The notes under the pieces were generated by a model. The model was not told the origin of the DNA, searched no databases, and saw only the letters and a list, made by a program, of their open reading frames with translations. 64,000 bases of DNA from Epiperipatus broadwayi (lineage: Eukaryota; Onychophora; Udeonychophora; Euonychophora; Peripatidae). Position 1 is the stretch's first letter, and every line of letters begins with the position of its first letter. The DNA lies in contig JAQFVV010006738.1 of assembly GCA_028023455.1 (NCBI GenBank), positions 248,456 through 312,455 on the forward strand, given 5' to 3'. This document shows positions 39,467-50,765 of this stretch, piece after piece. A program made the translations under genes and the position numbers.

Positions 39467-40169
39467 ATGTTTCTACCTACTAACTCATATTCAAACCCCT
39501 ATATCCTATCCCGCACCTTTTTGTTGTATATATATATTTCATGTATATATTTGAGATGCATGCCTAAATTATAAAATTTAATGTTTCAATAACATGTTTT
39601 AAAATTATTATTAATTCTTTTTATTAATTATTAGTTCTTTTTTATTAAAGTATTATAGATGCGGCTCAAATGTATACATAGTAGCAAAACTTACTAACAA
39701 AATATTGATGTTTCTAAATATTTATTATATGTCATTTTAACTTTTTCTTTTTAAATTGCTTGTTTTTCTATTAAACTGTATATTTTTTATAAAATCCAAT
39801 ATGGAAGATGCAAGTGTTGTTAATTGTCTAAAAATAATTAGGGGTTGGAAGCACTATTGTTTTAATCTGGGGAAGGTATTTTTTTAATTAAAGTTTTACT
39901 TAAAATAAATGGGATTAAGTAGATTAAAGATTTACTTGTGTTAAAAACATGTTGTCAAATCTATTTCTAATCTGGAAATAGATTTGAATTTATTTTTGGA
40001 CGTTATCTTACAATTGCATCTTCAAAAACAACTGATAAAAGAGAAAGTATAAAATGATTGAATTTTGAATCACAGAGGAGATTAACTACTATTGAGAGAG
40101 ATTAGCTACTTTTAGAGAGAGGTATTATATATATATATTTCATTTTTCTTGAAACTTAAAATGATGTAG
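39467..40169. other. No gene seen
   Basis: AT-rich DNA with no recognisable feature. Confidence 0.6.
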
Positions 40170-40230
40170 CAGTGAATGCACCACTCTTCAGCGGTCTCTG
40201 CTGCTGCCGTAATATCCTGCTGCCCTGAAA
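40160..40230 (-). CDS. Candidate terminal exon or conserved non-coding island
   Basis: On the minus strand a good splice-acceptor-like tract (CCTTTCTTCATTTCAG) ends at about 40225 and is followed by 66 coding bases and a stop: GSRILRQQQRPLKSGAFTAT then SF. The segment is markedly GC-richer than its surroundings. Another frame is open through the whole block (QQDITAAAETAEEWCIHCYI), so the frame is not certain. If real, the predicted protein end TSF would fit a class I PDZ ligand, but that is inference. No partner exon could be identified. Confidence 0.22.
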
Positions 40231-40339
40231 TGAAGAAAGGTCTAAAAAGAACTTTAGAATGCTAATAGAGGTTTTCTGCCACTGAAGTACTTGCATTTCA
40301 ATCGCCGTGTATGTGCCATACTTTAAAATGGATTCTTAA

Positions 40340-41020
40340 AATTGCAAGGTAAATTTCCAAGCCGCCACCTAATAGTGAATTTAGTCTAAATAATCTATCA
40401 AGATCTTTTCTCATGTATTCTTTACCTTTGTTTTTTTTTTTTATTAAATATATATGCAAGCTGCTTTTCAATAATTTCTATAAATTTAATCCTATCTCAT
40501 GTGCTCTTAACTTTCTTTAACTTCTTTTTAATTTTGGTGCGGTCATTTATTTATTATTTGATTTACATATCTGCTTGCTTATTAATATGTCACTCTAAAA
40601 CAATCTGACGAATTGAATTTTCTAAAAATCCTTTCTTTTTTTTAAGTAAGCCTTCATGAATCAAGTTTATTAACGTCCTCTTAAAATATAATGTATTGTT
40701 AATTAATACACTTGCCAGATTGTTTTACATGCCAACATTTTATTTATGTTCTAATATAAAATATATATATTTATTTAACTCTGTATTTTCTACCCAGTGA
40801 AAATCTAGAACTCAAGCTAATTAACACTCTGAAACATTTATTTTATAATTATTTATTAAATTCTGAAAGAGTGACCCATTAATTATTTTCTATAACTGCT
40901 AATCTTACTTCATTTTTCATACTCTTAAAATTTCAAATCTTGTATTTAAATATTTCAGTTATTGTAAAATCAACAAAGATGGGATTGTTTTATTTTAAAT
41001 AGCAGAAAAAGGGATGGGGG
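40340..41020. other. No gene seen
   Basis: AT-rich DNA up to the interspersed repeat copy B. Confidence 0.6.
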
Positions 41021-41021
41021 A

Positions 41022-41357
41022 AAATCTTAATGTTTCTTTAACTAAATCAAATCTTAACGTATATTTTATTAATTTGAAATCTAAATCTTAATGTTTCTTT
41101 TGCTAAATAAAATCTTCAAGTATATTTTAAGTAAATGAAATGTAAATCTATATATATATATTATAATTGCATTGTATTATAGTATTCAAACAAGGGTCAT
41201 GTATTTTTTAAAGCAGTAAAATTTATTCAATGTTGTTAGAGACATGTATCATTATTGCATTTCTGTCATTTAGTATATCTTCATATATATATATTTTACA
41301 TGCTTCTAATCTGGGGGTTATGACAGGTTCGAACCCATAGATTTTTTCTCAAGCCTT
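41022..41357. repeat. Interspersed repeat copy B, uninterrupted
   Basis: Related to 32064-33160 but without the hAT element: TATCTTCATATATATATATT then ACATGCTTCTAATCTGGGGG spans the insertion point. Its left end is duplicated in tandem: AAATCTTAATGTTTCTTT occurs at 41022 and 41083 (61-bp period). It ends in GGTTCGAACCCATAG. Confidence 0.8.
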
Positions 41358-41490
41358 CATGTAAAAATACCACTGGCAGTGATCCCCTAAGTCTGGCACA
41401 TGCTATGCCCATCCATTTCTTCGTATAAAAAGGCCACTGGCGGTGATCCCCTAAGTTTGGCACACGCTATGCCCATCCATTTTGTTTTTC
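41358..41490. repeat. 64-bp tandem duplication
   Basis: CACTGGC(A/G)GTGATCCCCTAAG starts at 41371 and 41435, each unit also holding TATGCCCATCCATTT. The two units are about 90 percent alike. They directly follow the interspersed repeat copy B and may be part of its tail. Confidence 0.85.
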
Positions 41491-43640
41491 ATCCAGAAGT
41501 ATGACCTTTTCCTCTTAGTTATTTTTAGGCTATTATGTCAGCACCGCAAACTTCTTTGTATTTATTATTCCTTTTTGCTTCATGACCCAGTTTTAATGCT
41601 CTAATATTAAAATTAAGCTTTGCTTAAAAGATATATATAAATGCCAACTATTTCTATTTTATTAATTAAGATTATTTCAATCATATACAATCTCACCATT
41701 GTAATTTATATATCTATTTAAGAGTATCTATATGCCTTGGGAAAAATAAAGCGTTCGTCTTACTATTATTAAAATAATTTGTCATTAAATATTTTGTCAT
41801 AGATTAAAATATAATCAAATGTTTTCAAATGTATTTTATTGATTTTCATGACCGTAATGGCATGAAAATAATTTATCTTATATGTATAATGAATTTCAGA
41901 ACACTCCCCTAAATAATGTTTAGTCACCATGTTTCAGAACCGTAATCCAAAGCATTAATGGCAGTATTATGTAATTCTTTCTAATATTCGATTGGCATTT
42001 TAATATTGGACCCACCAAAGATGTGTGTTTATTTGTAATATATTATTTAGCTAATAAAGAGCATATGAGAACTAATAGCGTGAATGACACTATGTAATCA
42101 CTTGCTCATTCACACACACACTAATGTATATAATTAATTTAAAAATGTATAATAATGTCAGTATAGTAAAATATATTTTATTGTCTAACTTATTTGAGTA
42201 ATTCAAATTCCTTTTTTTTCTCCACTTCCAAATATACAGCCTGGTTGATATATATGTTGGTTTAGTCATAGTCAATAGATGTCTCATTGTCTTCTCCACT
42301 CTCCTAGTTGGCCGGATTTAAAATTAATTCTCATGTGCCATCACTATTGTGTTATTCATTAGGTGTTAGATCTGGGGCTTACAGAGTGGGTTTGGATCCA
42401 GGCTGGTCCCTGACCTAAATCTTGGGCTTGACTGGGTTTGAAGTACATTTTGTGAGTTCCAGCTCATGTTAGATGGATAAACAGGTTTGGCAGCTCATAT
42501 GAAAATGTTGAGGTAAAGTCCTAAATATGCTGGGCTTTTGTCTCACCACTCTATAAAAAAAACAAAAAGCTGCTACATTATCCTGTAACTGTCCAAAGCT
42601 GAAAAATCTGTGTCTGTCCACCTGTGTCTCAGCAAGTCTCCTAATTCATCATCATTCCATCAGAAATTTTTAAAAGCAAAGACATTCATTATATACATTT
42701 TGTGACCAGTGTTTCTTGAGTAAGTTTAGTTTCTTTACGAATCTGAACAATCTAATTTTCCTGGGAATCCAAAGGTAATACGTATGTTATAATCATGCAC
42801 ATTCTCAATATTTTACTTATAAACTGTAATTTCTTTATATTACATCATACTAATAATATTAAAGATAAACTATTTAATATTTGTAATAACTAATCATTTT
42901 GACTGCAGAAAACATATATATATGCTATGATATTCATTAAATATTTGAGCACTATTATTTATATATTTTTTTATTTCATAATTATTTATTTAGTTTTAAA
43001 ATGTACATATGATTTTAGTTATTAAATAATTTGATTCAAACTAGCTTGAATCAACATGTCTCTCTGTCAGTCTAAATACTACCCATCCTGAGTGAGTTAG
43101 CTAGTGACCAGGCATTCATTAATATGCTATTATTGATATCTTTCACTCTTTTGGTATAATTCTTATATAAACATAGGATTGGTGCTTGGAGTTAAGAAAG
43201 GCCAAATTCCATAAATATACTGTTAGGGAAATGTTAATTAATAATTCTGGGAAAATAAGGCTGTGTATCTCTATACATATATCTTTATGTTTCTGTTTCA
43301 AATATATATTTTTTAATTTAATTTTTGGGAGATGAAGTTTTAATATAACTTTCCTCCAAGTTGATGGCTACTATAATTCCATCTCCATCAATTAAAGGTT
43401 TGATTCATTAATAAATCTTTGTAAAAAGTACAAGATAATATTTGGTAAAAATAATGTAAATCCAATCAAGTACAAATAGAAAATGGTACAAACCCATTGC
43501 AATGGCACCCAACATGTGGCTATGAAGAGTGGAAAGTGTTAGGGGTAAATGGTAATAAGAATCAAAAAATATTACTATTAAAGTGTTGTGGTATATTTGT
43601 ATTTGAAGATAAAAAAGATTTTTTCTCTCATTTTTTTCTT
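41491..43640. other. No gene seen; one less AT-rich block
   Basis: 42340-42660 is less AT-rich, with word patterns of an old interspersed repeat, but no family recognised. The remainder is AT-rich with chance frames only (for example 42090-42299 and 43408-43656 on the minus strand). Confidence 0.5.
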
Positions 43641-44480
43641 CAAGAATTATAATCAAGAGATATAATAAAGTTTGTTGTAGGGAGAGTAATAAAAAACACA
43701 GAAAATTTATGACATGTAGTACAGTACTTTATGGGCTTGGAAATTATGCTTGGCATGTTGTTGAAATAAAGTTATAGGCAAAAGAAAGTAGACCTGCAGG
43801 AGTCAAAAAAGGAATGAGAAATGAACATGATGGAGGTTATCATGAGAAAACTAAAAGGTTTAGAACAAAAGATGGAATCAGGATTTCAGGAAATATAAGA
43901 TAGATTTGAAAAGACAGTTTCAGAAGTTAGAGCAGTGATTAAGAGCAGGAAACAAGGGTAGTCAAAGACAATTATGGGAAACAAGAACACAGTGTAGGTA
44001 AAACCAAAGATAAGTTGAGGAAAAAAACATAAGTAATAGAAGAATATCAGGATATAGGCAAGAAAAAAAGTTTAGGTAATGAGCATAAAAATAACAAGAT
44101 GTTGCAATGACATATCCTCAGATTCAGATTAACATGAAGCAATTTGTATAGATTCTAATGTATAATGGTCAAACGGGATAAGCTTTGGTTGACCATTTAA
44201 AAATTTTAAGGGATATTTCAGCATTAACCTGAGATCTGAAGTAAAGAAAATAGTTATCGTAAGTAAAATAGCAATGAGAATTAACAAAAATGTTTGGGAC
44301 CTAAATTGGAAATCAAAGAATTATAGAAAAGAAGGCTATGAAACAGTACAGAAATGATATTATGGGAGTGAAGAATGGCAAATTATTTAAGCTGACCTAT
44401 GACCAGGTATAAAAGTTATATCCACTGACAAAAATGATTGCCAATAATCAAATCATGGTAAGAAAAAGAAAAAATATATA
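43641..44480 (+). pseudogene. Decayed gag-like or ORF1-like reading frame
   Basis: Strongly purine-rich on the plus strand. A readable part near 43824-43940 gives MMEVIMRKLKGLEQKMESGF, a stop, then DRFEKTVSEVRAVIK, which has the heptad spacing of a coiled coil. Later, near 44300-44410, KKAMKQYRNDIMGVKNGKLF can be read. Coiled-coil, Lys/Glu-rich frames are common in retroelement gag or ORF1 proteins, but no zinc knuckle or RT is present. Frame changes are frequent. Confidence 0.3.
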
Positions 44481-44550
44481 AAATTTTTGATTTTTTTTCA
44501 AACTGCTTATGATTTAGTGTATGTGTTTAATGTTTATCACTAGTTGTTAC

Positions 44551-46159
44551 ATAAGTAGAGTATAATAAATTGAAAGTATGCTAGCCTTTCTCACATGCGC
44601 AATTATAACAGAGAAAGCCAATCAGATTTTAAACAGATATCTAATAAATAATCAAGCTTAGACACGAGACAGAGATTTTGATAGAAAAGGTTGATACCAC
44701 CTTTTCTAAACTTAACTTTTATATATATATATATAAGCCAGTCTTAAGCATCTTAGCCTGAAAGCTTTAAATATATATAAACAAATACAATTATCATTCA
44801 TTGTGTTATAAATATAATATATTATGGCACGAAATCTCAGATTTACTATACCGCAATTTTCATAGCAGCAACGTTTGTAAACAATATTTATCTAAATCAC
44901 ATGTTTAAAATTGATAATAAATTGAAAGTATGCTAGCCTTTCTCACATGCACAATTATAACAGAGAAAGCCAATCAGATTTTAAACAAATATCTAATAAA
45001 TAATCAAGCTTAGACACGAGACAGAGATTTTGATAGAAAAGGTTGATACCACCTTTTCTAAACTTAACTTTTATATATATAAGCCAGTCTTAAGGATCTT
45101 AGCCTGAAAGCTTTAAATATATAAACAAATACAATTATCATTCATTGTGTTATAAATATAATATATTACGGCACGAAATCTCAGATTTACTAGACCGCAA
45201 TTTTCATAGCAGCAACATTTGTAAACAATATTTATCTAAATCGCATGTTGAAAATTGATAATAAATTGAAAGTATGCTAGCCTTTCTCACATGCACAATT
45301 ATAACAGAGAAAGTCAATCAGATTTTAAACAGATATCTAATAAATAATCAAGCTTAGACACGAGACAGAGATTTTGATATAATTGCGCATGTGAGAAAGG
45401 CTAGCATACTTTCAATTTATTATCAATTTTCAACATGCGATTTAGATAAATATTGTTTACAAATGTTGCTGCTATGAAAATTGTGGTATAGTAAATCTGA
45501 GATTTCGTGCCATAATATATTATATTTATAACACAATGAATGATAATTGTATTTGTTTATATATTTAAAGCTTTCAGGCTAAGATGCTTAAGACTGGCTT
45601 ATATATATAAAAGTTAAGTTTAGAAAAGGTGGTATCAACCTTTTCTATCAAAATCTCTGTCTCATGTCTAGGCTTGATTATTTATTAGATATCTGTTTAA
45701 AATCTGATTGGCTTTCTCTGTTATAATTGCGCATGTGAGAAAGGCTAGCATACTTTCAATTTATTATCAATTTTCAACATGCTATTTAGATAAATATTGT
45801 TCACAAACATTGCTGCTATGAAAATTGCAGTATAGTAAATCTGAGATTTTGTGCCGTAATATATTATATTTATAACACAATGAATGATAATTGTATTTGT
45901 TTATATATTTAAAGCTTTCAGGCTAAGATGCTTAAGACTGGCTTATATATATAAAAGTTAAGTTTAGAAAAGGTGGTATCAACCTTTTCTATCAAAATCT
46001 CTGTCTCGTGTCTAAGCTTGATTATTTATTAGATATCTGTTTAAAATCTGATTGGCTTTCTTTGTTATAATTGCGCATGTGAGAAAGGCTAGCATACTTT
46101 CAATTTATTATCAATTTTCAACATGCGATTTAGATAAATATTGTTTATAAGTAGAGTAT
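44551..46159. mobile_element. 1.58-kb palindrome of 344-352-bp tandem units between 13-bp direct repeats
   Basis: The motif GAAAGTATGCTAGCC starts at 44572, 44924 and 45268 on the plus strand, and its reverse complement ends at 45413, 45757 and 46101. So there are two full direct units and a partial third, then, after about 45380, inverted units with spacing 344 and 344. Each unit carries TCACATGCGCAATTATAACA, a GGTTGATACCACCTTTTCTA hairpin, a TA run and ACACAATGAATG or its complement. ATAAGTAGAGTAT occurs at 44551-44563 and 46147-46159, immediately outside the array, as a target-site duplication would. No coding frame. Units differ by a few percent only. Confidence 0.85.
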
Positions 46160-47168
46160 GTAAATTCTAATAGATAAGCAAGAAGTATAAATATTTTTTG
46201 TTTATTTTTTAGTTAAGAGTTAGATTAGTTGTAACTGTGGAGAATTGGAAAAGTCTCATAATTTTGGCAATGGATAGCAAAGTTTTGGCTGCTAGATTGG
46301 GTATATGGTATTGCATGTGGTGACTTGTTTTCAGATGTGGTTTTGACCTAGCGGGAGGTCCTCTTTAATCTTCCATGATGCAGATGATGAGATTCTGCCA
46401 TTAACTTAAAGCTTTTAAGACTCCAAGGAGACCATGGTATACAGTTATAGCCCCACTCTGAAGACTCAGAAGTCAACAAGGTCTTGGCTAATACATATTT
46501 CATCCTAAATCTCATAACAAGAGTTGGGAATTGCTCTTAAATTTTTCTCTCCCACTCCTAAGACACAGAACTAGCAGAGTGTGGTGAGGATTACCAGTTG
46601 TTTTATTATATATATATTGTACCTATATTGATATAGGCACATATAATTTTATCTAAAATTATATTATTAAAACAATCTTTCGTTAAAGAGAAACATAAAA
46701 TTAAATGTTGAAGAGTTTATTCAGTTTGTTTTTGAAAAAGATAAAAATCAAATAGTTTTCTAGTGTTAGTTTTGAAATCAAAAGGGGGGAGGGGGAGTCT
46801 TGGTTTGAGAAATGAAACTAAGGGTTATAAAAGGAAGTAAAGAGTTTTTATTAGTATTCGTAAAAATACAATTTAAAAAGTTAAAACATACAAATCTATT
46901 TTCATTCAAGTTTAATTAAAGAAAAAATAATGTTAAAACTAAATAGTAAATTGTATTAAAAATATATGTGCGTATATAGGTGCGATTTGTAAGTTAAAGA
47001 AGATTATCATTAAAAAACACGGCAATGGCTATTAGATATTAATTAATATAAAACAATACATTTTTGCATGGCTATTACTAATTAAGCAATCTTTCAAAAC
47101 ACGTTTATCAAATGATTATCAATTCGACAACAGATCTTTGCCGGGAATATTTCGACAACATGTTGCAG
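46160..47168. other. No gene seen; less AT-rich block at 46260-46600
   Basis: 46260-46600 looks like an old interspersed repeat; the phrase TGGTATTGCATGTG recurs at 49180, so the two places may share a family. A small ACCTATATTGATATAGG palindrome lies at 46620-46638. Confidence 0.45.
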
Positions 47169-47545
47169 ATATAAATAGACTCATTTTATTGGACAGTAGC
47201 CATTCCACAAATTAGTTGAGACAATCAGTTCACAAAGTAATTGAGTAGTGCAGTTCAGAAATTAATTGAGCAGTTAACAAACAAAATGCAGTGTTGAGAA
47301 GATCTTGGGAATGCACGTTTATCTCCAGCCCAGATGTCCGAGAAAACAGCAGATCTGCCCGTGAAATAATGTCAGCTTAACATCTTAGAAAATCTCCATC
47401 AGTATCTAATTGTCTCCGATAGTAATAATCGTGAAAATCAGGAAACTCAGCAAGGAAACGTCCCAGCCGGCTGGAAGCATTCATACTGGAAGAAACAACA
47501 AACAAGAAGAAAACAAAGTGTTAAATCTACGTTCAAAATCCTAGG
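47169..47545 (+). promoter_or_regulatory. Promoter-like region: TATA box, three 25-bp repeats, splice-donor-like end
   Basis: ATATAAATAG at 47169-47178 is a good TATA box. About 27 bases on, three 25-bp tandem units begin at 47206, 47231 and 47256 (CACAAATTAGTTGAG, CACAAAGTAATTGAG, CAGAAATTAATTGAG). The next 260 bases are less AT-rich and hold only short upstream frames, and end with CCTAG|GTAAAA at 47544, a usable 5' splice site. It could be the R-U5 part of an LTR or a non-coding first exon of a host gene. No downstream coding exon was found. Confidence 0.35.
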
Positions 47546-48224
47546 TAAAACATTTGCTTATTTTCGTTATACTGTAATAGCCATTGCATTTCATTAATTC
47601 ATGCGAATACTCCAAGAGTTTAATTATATGAACTCGATATCATACATAAATGAACTATTGATATGTGTGTGATTAAATTTCAAATGTTATGTAGTCTTTT
47701 ATTATCATTATTATGTGTGCATGAGTTAATATGTGCATGATCCTTATATCAATATTATTAGTCAAAGTAGATAAATTCCCAGTGTTCTGTTATGAAAATA
47801 TTCAAGAATATTTAAACTATTTAGAAATGTTAATTTAAAATATGCATGTGTTTAATAGAACTATAAAATGTTTAAATTTAGTAAATAAATGTTAGTTAAT
47901 AAATTATCTTTAAAATTAAACTTTATTTGTCGGTCAATTCTTTTTATCAATTCTTTTACAATTCCTTTTATAAATTCCTTTTACAATTCTTTATCAAGTC
48001 TTTTAAACACTAATTATGTATAATCTATTAGTGATTACAAACAGCTGAGCTAGTCGTGGATTTAGGCGTTGGGTTAGTGGCCATTGCTCAAAGTGCGTTA
48101 TTTATTCATCCTTGAATAGATAGCTGGTGCCTATGTTTATACACAAACAAAAAAAGGTGCTTTGAACTTGGTGTTGAACTCAACAGCCGAGAAGAAGTTA
48201 TGTCCTGGAAATGTAACGCTAGTT
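47546..48224. other. No gene seen
   Basis: AT-rich. 48010-48220 is less AT-rich and contains AACTTGGTGTTGAACTC, weakly like an LTR primer-binding site; too weak to call. Confidence 0.5.
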
Positions 48225-48320
48225 ATATATTTTATAGCTATCGTTTGAGCATACATACTCTCCGAGTATGTTCTCTGCCTAAGAGGCCGGTGATTCGAAT
48301 CCACATATTCGAATTCGGTT
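48225..48320 (+). repeat. tRNA-like fragment with B box
   Basis: GGTGATTCGAATCCACAT holds a pol III B-box match (GATTCGAATCC). Upstream a CATACTC/GAGTATG hairpin sits where an anticodon arm would be, and CTCTGCCTAAGAGG where a long variable arm would be, as in Ser/Leu-type tRNAs. The A-box side is poor. Probably a worn tRNA-derived repeat, not a working tRNA. Confidence 0.3.
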
Positions 48321-48516
48321 CAATATATATATAATGTCCATTAATTAAAACAAAATTGTAATTATAATAAAATTAATAAATTTAATGGTAACAAACTATC
48401 ATATAAACAATCTTTAAATCGATAGAAGTACTTATGGTTAATTTCTTAAACCTGCCTCAACTGACATTAAATTTAAAAAAACAAAGTGGAAGCAAACATC
48501 ATCAATTCAAGTCCCA

Positions 48517-48744
48517 CTAATCTTGTCTTTTAATGTTAGCAGCTTGACTATTTATTAAATGAATTTTATTTCTATTTATAAAAATTGCCTCCTTAATTTT
48601 TCTTTTATTATGGTTTCTCTCTTTATTTATAAAAAATGCCTCCTTAATTTTTCTTTTATTATGGTTTCTCTCTTTATGAAGAATTTTCACATTTTCAAAA
48701 TCAAATTTAAATTTATATTTACATGTTTTTTCATGATCAAACAA
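48517..48744 (-). pseudogene. Penelope-like element C-terminal fragment with 51-bp duplication
   Basis: The minus frame reads FDFENVKILHKERNHNKRKI then KEAFFIN, the pattern that follows the GIY-YIG nuclease in PLEs (compare FDEAKV...RRIKESLLLKI at 13.7 kb). The 17-residue unit KERNHNKRKIKEAFFIN is repeated at once as KERNHNKRKIKEAIFIN, an in-frame 51-bp tandem duplication (about 48574-48676). Nothing upstream in the minus direction is clearly GIY-YIG or RT. The fragment is 5'-truncated. Confidence 0.65.
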
Positions 48745-48976
48745 AACTGAAGAGTGAAATATTATTTTCTCATAAATTGTTATAGGGGAAAAGTTGTGTA
48801 GATTGTGAAGTTACTGATGAGGAATTTATAATGAAAAGATATAGCATAAAATTATATAAAGACTTATTTTGTATTAATAATTTATGTTTAAAAATTATTA
48901 CTACGGGTGGTTTAGAACCACATGTAGATGGGGAAATGTTATCAATCTCATTCCATTGTATAATGCCTGCATGCAT

Positions 48977-49429
48977 TAAATCCCATATATGTTTTGATTT
49001 CTAATTGTGTGTATTCTATTTTATTTTATTAATTATATTAAAACTTATTTAAATTTATCTCATCTTCATTATCATTTTATCCATATTCCAATTAAATTAT
49101 TGTTTATGTATGTTTGTTATGCATTAGTTACATAATAATATTGCTTTAATTTTAACATATTATTGTTTTATTAACCCAATTTGGTATTGCATGTGTGGTC
49201 AGATTATGAGGCTCATGTCTCTCCCTGTTCAGAGATGGCTTGTGAATTATAACAAGGCTCATGTGTAACACCATAAATGTCATTCATGGGGTGCTAAACC
49301 ATGGGCACTAGTAAATAGGTTGAAGCATGGTTGAATGTGGGATTTTCCTATCCCATTTTGATCAAGTTTAGTGTGTTTTATCTGGACTCTGGGTTTTGTT
49401 ATGTGAATGTACAAAATCTGACCATTACA
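48977..49429. other. No gene seen
   Basis: AT-rich to 49170, then a less AT-rich block at 49180-49420 sharing TGGTATTGCATGTG with 46.3 kb. Unidentified old repeat. Confidence 0.45.
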
Positions 49430-49695
49430 GTATATATAAGCAATAGACTATTCAAAATTTATGTAAATCAGATTGTCTATTTCTTAGAAAGGGTAGAAAG
49501 GAGGGAACCATATTCCTTCTGACTTATGGCATTATGGTTGTTAGCTATATGCCATGCTTCTTTGACCTTCCAGTTAGTCATTTTGCTCAATACATGCAAT
49601 GTTGGTAGATATGAGGCCTTCTGCTTCCCCTTTTCTAAGAAACAGGCAATCTGATTTACATTCATTTTGAATAATCTATTGCCTATATATACATA
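49430..49695. mobile_element. Foldback element with about 70-bp arms
   Basis: About 49430-49505 and 49615-49695 are reverse complements with scattered mismatches: GCAATAGACTATTCAAAAT, TGTAAATCAGATTG and TTTCTTAGAAA recur inverted in the same order. A loop of about 105 bases lies between. The 62-63-codon frames across the arms mirror each other and are not genes. Confidence 0.75.
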
Positions 49696-49873
49696 TATTC
49701 ATAAAATTATGCACATTCTAAAGCTATGAATATGATGACATTTAACATCCTCGGAAGTGCTTATCTTCAATAATAAATTTAGTGCAATTACAGCTTTTCT
49801 TACGAGAACATATCAGTGGATAGTCAAAATAAGTCATAGATCACATGACCCTATTCTCTTAAGCTTGTAAGTT

Positions 49874-50049
49874 ATAAACAATGAGGATTGCCAATTCATC
49901 AACAAGCTTTGTGATAAATGCTTAGCCAGAGCCAAAACCATGGTCAGGGGTTGGGGGGGGGAGTTCCTGACGGAGATATTTTAAATGCTGGATCTGGCTA
50001 AGCATTTATCACAAAGCTTGTTGATGAATTGGAAATCCTCATTGTTTAT
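49874..50049. mobile_element. Foldback element with 57-bp arms and G-run loop
   Basis: 49874-49930 pairs with 49993-50049 almost without mismatch (ATAAACAATGAGGAT, TCATCAACAAGCTTTGTG, AAATGCTTAGCCAGA). The 62-base loop holds a run of nine G. MITE-like, no coding. Confidence 0.85.
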
Positions 50050-50474
50050 GTCAGTGGATATATTTATAATTTACAGTTGTCTAAGAAAAGTTTCTTAATT
50101 TATAAATTACAAACTATTATAATGCAGTTATCTACTACCCAACAAATTATTAGTAAAACGTGATTATTTTTTAAAAAAACAACAAAACTTTTGTGATGAG
50201 AAAATATTAAGTAGAAATTATTTTTGATAAGTAATTGTTGTTCAAATTAAGATTTTAAAAAAAAGTATTCAGAATTAAAAAAGTGACTGAGGAATATAGA
50301 TGCAACAGTGGTAATGGATAAAGTATATAAATATGATCAAATAAACTAATTGGCTATGACCAAACAATAGATCACATTCAACGTTTTTGGCCATCTCTGA
50401 TATAGAATAAGCCTGTATTTTAGTTAATACTATGTGATTGTAAATAAATAATGATTTCATTATTCTTACTACTG

Positions 50475-50765
50475 TCATTTCCAGAATATCTCAACACATG
50501 TATGTATATAACAGATCTCGCACTAAAAATGAAGGCAGATCGATATTCCTAGAACACCAAAAACAGCTAATCACAATTTTGAACCCACCAATGCTGAAAT
50601 CATGTGCTTGGAAAGAAATGATGCCAAATGCAAAATAAAAGAGGCATATTTCATTGCAAATGACTCGAAACCATCAATAGAGAGATTCATCCTTGTGAAT
50701 TTCCAAGAAATGGACTGGTTGATTAATTTGCATACACTAACAATAACACAAAATGGAGAGTGACA
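50475..50765 (+). pseudogene. Penelope-like element C-terminal fragment, plus strand
   Basis: Frame-broken text resembling the end of a PLE protein: LEHQKQLI (near 50552), then TNAEIMCLERNDAKCKIKEA followed by YFIANDSKPSIERFI and WLINLH. The KIKEAYFI...W..LI pattern fits the segment after the GIY-YIG nuclease. No RT or GIY-YIG core is readable upstream. More diverged than the 13-16 kb copies, so perhaps another PLE family. Confidence 0.4.

Noticed and set aside
44551-46159. CRISPR array
   Set aside because: Units are 344-352 bp with no spacer pattern, half of them inverted, in an animal genome.
48010-48220. LTR primer-binding site AACTTGGTGTTGAACTC
   Set aside because: The match to any tRNA end is weak and no LTR end or internal region can be placed beside it.
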